A DNA stretch of 52,344 nt, taken from contig CALXUE010000011.1 of the NCBI GenBank assembly GCA_944391615.1, positions 1 through 52,344 on the forward strand. Reading direction: 5' to 3'. The position numbers and the translations under genes were made by a program. The notes below the pieces were generated by a model. That model did not search any database. It saw only the letters and a program-made list of their open reading frames with translations, and had not been told where the DNA came from. The DNA is from an uncultured Alphaproteobacteria bacterium (lineage in GTDB: Bacteria; Pseudomonadota; Alphaproteobacteria; RF32; CAG-239). Every line of letters starts with the position of its first letter. The stretch's first letter is position 1. Below are positions 51,253 through 52,344 of this stretch, piece by piece.

Positions 51253-51972
51253 ATGGAAGAAATATCTCCGAAAATAACATTTAAGCAGGTTGTCAGCAGT
51301 GCGCTGGACTATTGGAATCAGCATCGCTTAATGATGGCTGGTGCCAGTGTTGTTTTGATGGTGTTTTTGGAAGTTGGTTTTTGTTTGCTCGGTGGGTGGA
51401 GTAATCCGTTTTTTTTATTGTGGGCGGTATTATTCTATTTGTTTTGGTTTGCGTTTTATCGTTTTATGTTTGAGCGACAGCCTTATTTGAAATGCGGCAG
51501 GTTGTGGGAAAGTCTTATTCCGGCAACTAAAATTTTTATGTTAGCATTTATGTTAGCGACTTTGCTTTTACTTTTACCGTATGCGCCTTATGCGATGAAT
51601 GTTCCGGTCGAGGTGAAGGAAAATTATGAATTGTTTCAAAAACGATATATGCAAGATGGTGATGCTTATGATTTGTTTTTGAATGTTATTTTTGTTTTTA
51701 TTGCGCCGCAAATTATTTTGCGTCCGTTTATGGCATGGATTAGTGCCGTTATCGGCCGTAGTTGGTCGATTATGACGGCTTGGAACAGAACACAAGGTAG
51801 TTATTTTGTGCTGTTTGTGGTGATGGTTCTGATTAATATTTTTTATTTGGTGTTTAGTTTTTTGATTAGTTGTGGTTTGCCACTGTTTGTGGTGTGGATT
51901 TTGGCAGCTCCTCTCATATTGTTTGTGAATGTTTTGGTGGCCAGAGGAGTTTATGATTTTTATTTTCTTTGA
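51253..51972 (+). CDS. Polytopic membrane protein, unknown
   Basis: The 239-residue protein has about six TM helices (about 29-47, 52-72, 94-111, 140-160, 180-200, 205-230). No family is recognised. It starts 22 bases after tolA with GAGG seven bases upstream, so it is in the same transcription unit. In most alphaproteobacteria this place is taken by tolB and pal, which are absent here. Whether it acts with the Tol system is unknown. A terminator follows. Confidence 0.72.
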   Translation: MEEISPKITFKQVVSSALDYWNQHRLMMAGASVVLMVFLEVGFCLLGGWSNPFFLLWAVLFYLFWFAFYRFMFERQPYLKCGRLWESLIPATKIFMLAFMLATLLLLLPYAPYAMNVPVEVKENYELFQKRYMQDGDAYDLFLNVIFVFIAPQIILRPFMAWISAVIGRSWSIMTAWNRTQGSYFVLFVVMVLINIFYLVFSFLISCGLPLFVVWILAAPLILFVNVLVARGVYDFYFL

Positions 51973-51995
51973 ACACTAGGTTAATTAAGGTTTGG

Positions 51996-52022
51996 AAGAG
52001 GCTGAAAATTGCCTCTTTTTTT
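51996..52022 (+). terminator. Terminator of the tolQRA unit
   Basis: Stem AAGAGGC / GCCTCTT (51996-52002, 52011-52017) followed by T. Confidence 0.83.
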
Positions 52023-52038
52023 GCGCAAAGGGATTGCC

Positions 52039-52128
52039 TAAACCCTTGTCAATCCTTGAAAATTTCTATTTACAGACTTTTTTCCTTGTGGTATAATACG
52101 AGTCGTGGAGATAAGTTGAAAGGTGTTT
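52039..52128 (+). promoter_or_regulatory. Promoter and leader, copy B of the duplicated 90-bp block
   Basis: TTTACA (52069-52074), 17-base spacer, TATAAT (52092-52097), then the same leader and AAAGGTG site as copy A at 3594-3683. Confidence 0.85.
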
Positions 52129-52133
52129 CGAAA

Positions 52134-52344
52134 ATGAAAAATAGAACTTTTTTGTTTTCAGCATGCAATGCTTTATTATGGCTTTTTAGTTATAATAATG
52201 TATATGCTGATGTTTCAAATTTCAAGACAACAGACAAGGATTTTTTGACCAACACACAACACACACGGTTTTTGTCTGATGCCTCCGACTTATCTCCCGA
52301 TAAGTTTATCAAAGTTGCGCAAGTTTGCTGGATTATGGACACTG
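52134..52344 (+). CDS. Secreted Cys-rich surface protein, family member B (truncated by window edge)
   Basis: The 70 visible residues start with a signal peptide (1-25, V-Y-A cleavage). The conserved block T-N-T-Q-H-T-R-F-L-S-D...S-P-D-K-F-I-K-V-A-Q-V-C-W-I-M-D-T follows. Over 101 bases (52242-52342) it differs from member A (3799-3899) at only four positions, whereas the signal peptide differs more. The rest of the gene lies outside the window. Confidence 0.85.
   Translation, partial: MKNRTFLFSACNALLWLFSYNNVYADVSNFKTTDKDFLTNTQHTRFLSDASDLSPDKFIKVAQVCWIMDT

Overview
This 52 kb window is an AT-rich (roughly 40% GC by eye) bacterial chromosome segment that reads as Alphaproteobacteria. The support is gene order and family content: rplU-rpmA-obgE-rsfS-rlmH, yebC-ruvC-ruvA-ruvB-ybgC-tolQ-tolR-tolA, a fliL-fliM-DUF6468-motE flagellar block, a three-domain PepP next to prmA, and an initiator tRNA. 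Many secreted Cys-rich and DUF1566-like proteins resemble what is found in uncultured gut alphaproteobacteria (RF32-type); that placement is from memory and not proven here.

Layout. 1-2.5 kb: end of an unidentified gene, rpsU, a YdcH-like small protein, phosphofructokinase and a secreted nuclease. 2.6-5.7 kb: a lipoprotein, then a two-gene unit of secreted Cys-rich / DUF1566-like proteins behind a strong promoter whose sequence recurs at the right edge of the window (52.0 kb). 5.7-9.9 kb: an accessory stretch with an RBBP9-like hydrolase, a Nudix hydrolase, a DUF2971-like protein and a frame-disrupted HExxH protein. Its intergenic gaps hold C-poor purine-rich tracts, each starting at the same 13-bp word. 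9.9-16.7 kb: two NhaD/ArsB-type transporters flank an alpha/beta hydrolase, cysE-mnmA, a small secreted protein and trmJ. 16.8-21.0 kb: rplU, rpmA, obgE, rsfS and rlmH, with two unknown genes inserted between rsfS and rlmH. 21.1-22.7 kb: a coiled-coil protein with a VirB2-like membrane segment. 22.8-30.8 kb (minus strand): fliL-fliM-DUF6468-motE-large TPR protein-uvrB.

31.0-35.4 kb: a three-gene surface locus comprising a membrane-anchored pilin-like protein, a 927-residue prepilin-type adhesin with a repetitive stalk, and a secreted partner. 35.4-38.8 kb: a WG-like protein, a cold-shock protein, a lipoprotein, tRNA-fMet followed by a scrambled tRNA-derived element, and two small unknown genes with no ATG start. 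38.8-42.5 kb (minus): a YbhN/LPG-synthase-like membrane protein and prmA-pepP. 42.6-52 kb: a lipoprotein, yebC, ruvC, an unknown gene, ruvAB, ybgC, a small membrane protein, tolQRA and a membrane protein. The window closes inside a second copy of the Cys-rich surface gene family.

Most core genes have clear Shine-Dalgarno (SD) sequences and T-rich hairpin terminators. A handful of unknown genes instead have good sigma-70 promoters and AT-rich leaders with no visible SD. The most interesting non-standard signals are the duplicated promoter/leader/N-terminal block (3.6 and 52.0 kb), the 13-bp word plus purine tracts (5.8-7.6 kb), the tRNA-fMet-derived element (37.65-37.9 kb) and the long prepilin-like adhesin locus. 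No CRISPR array, rRNA operon or recognisable transposase was seen.
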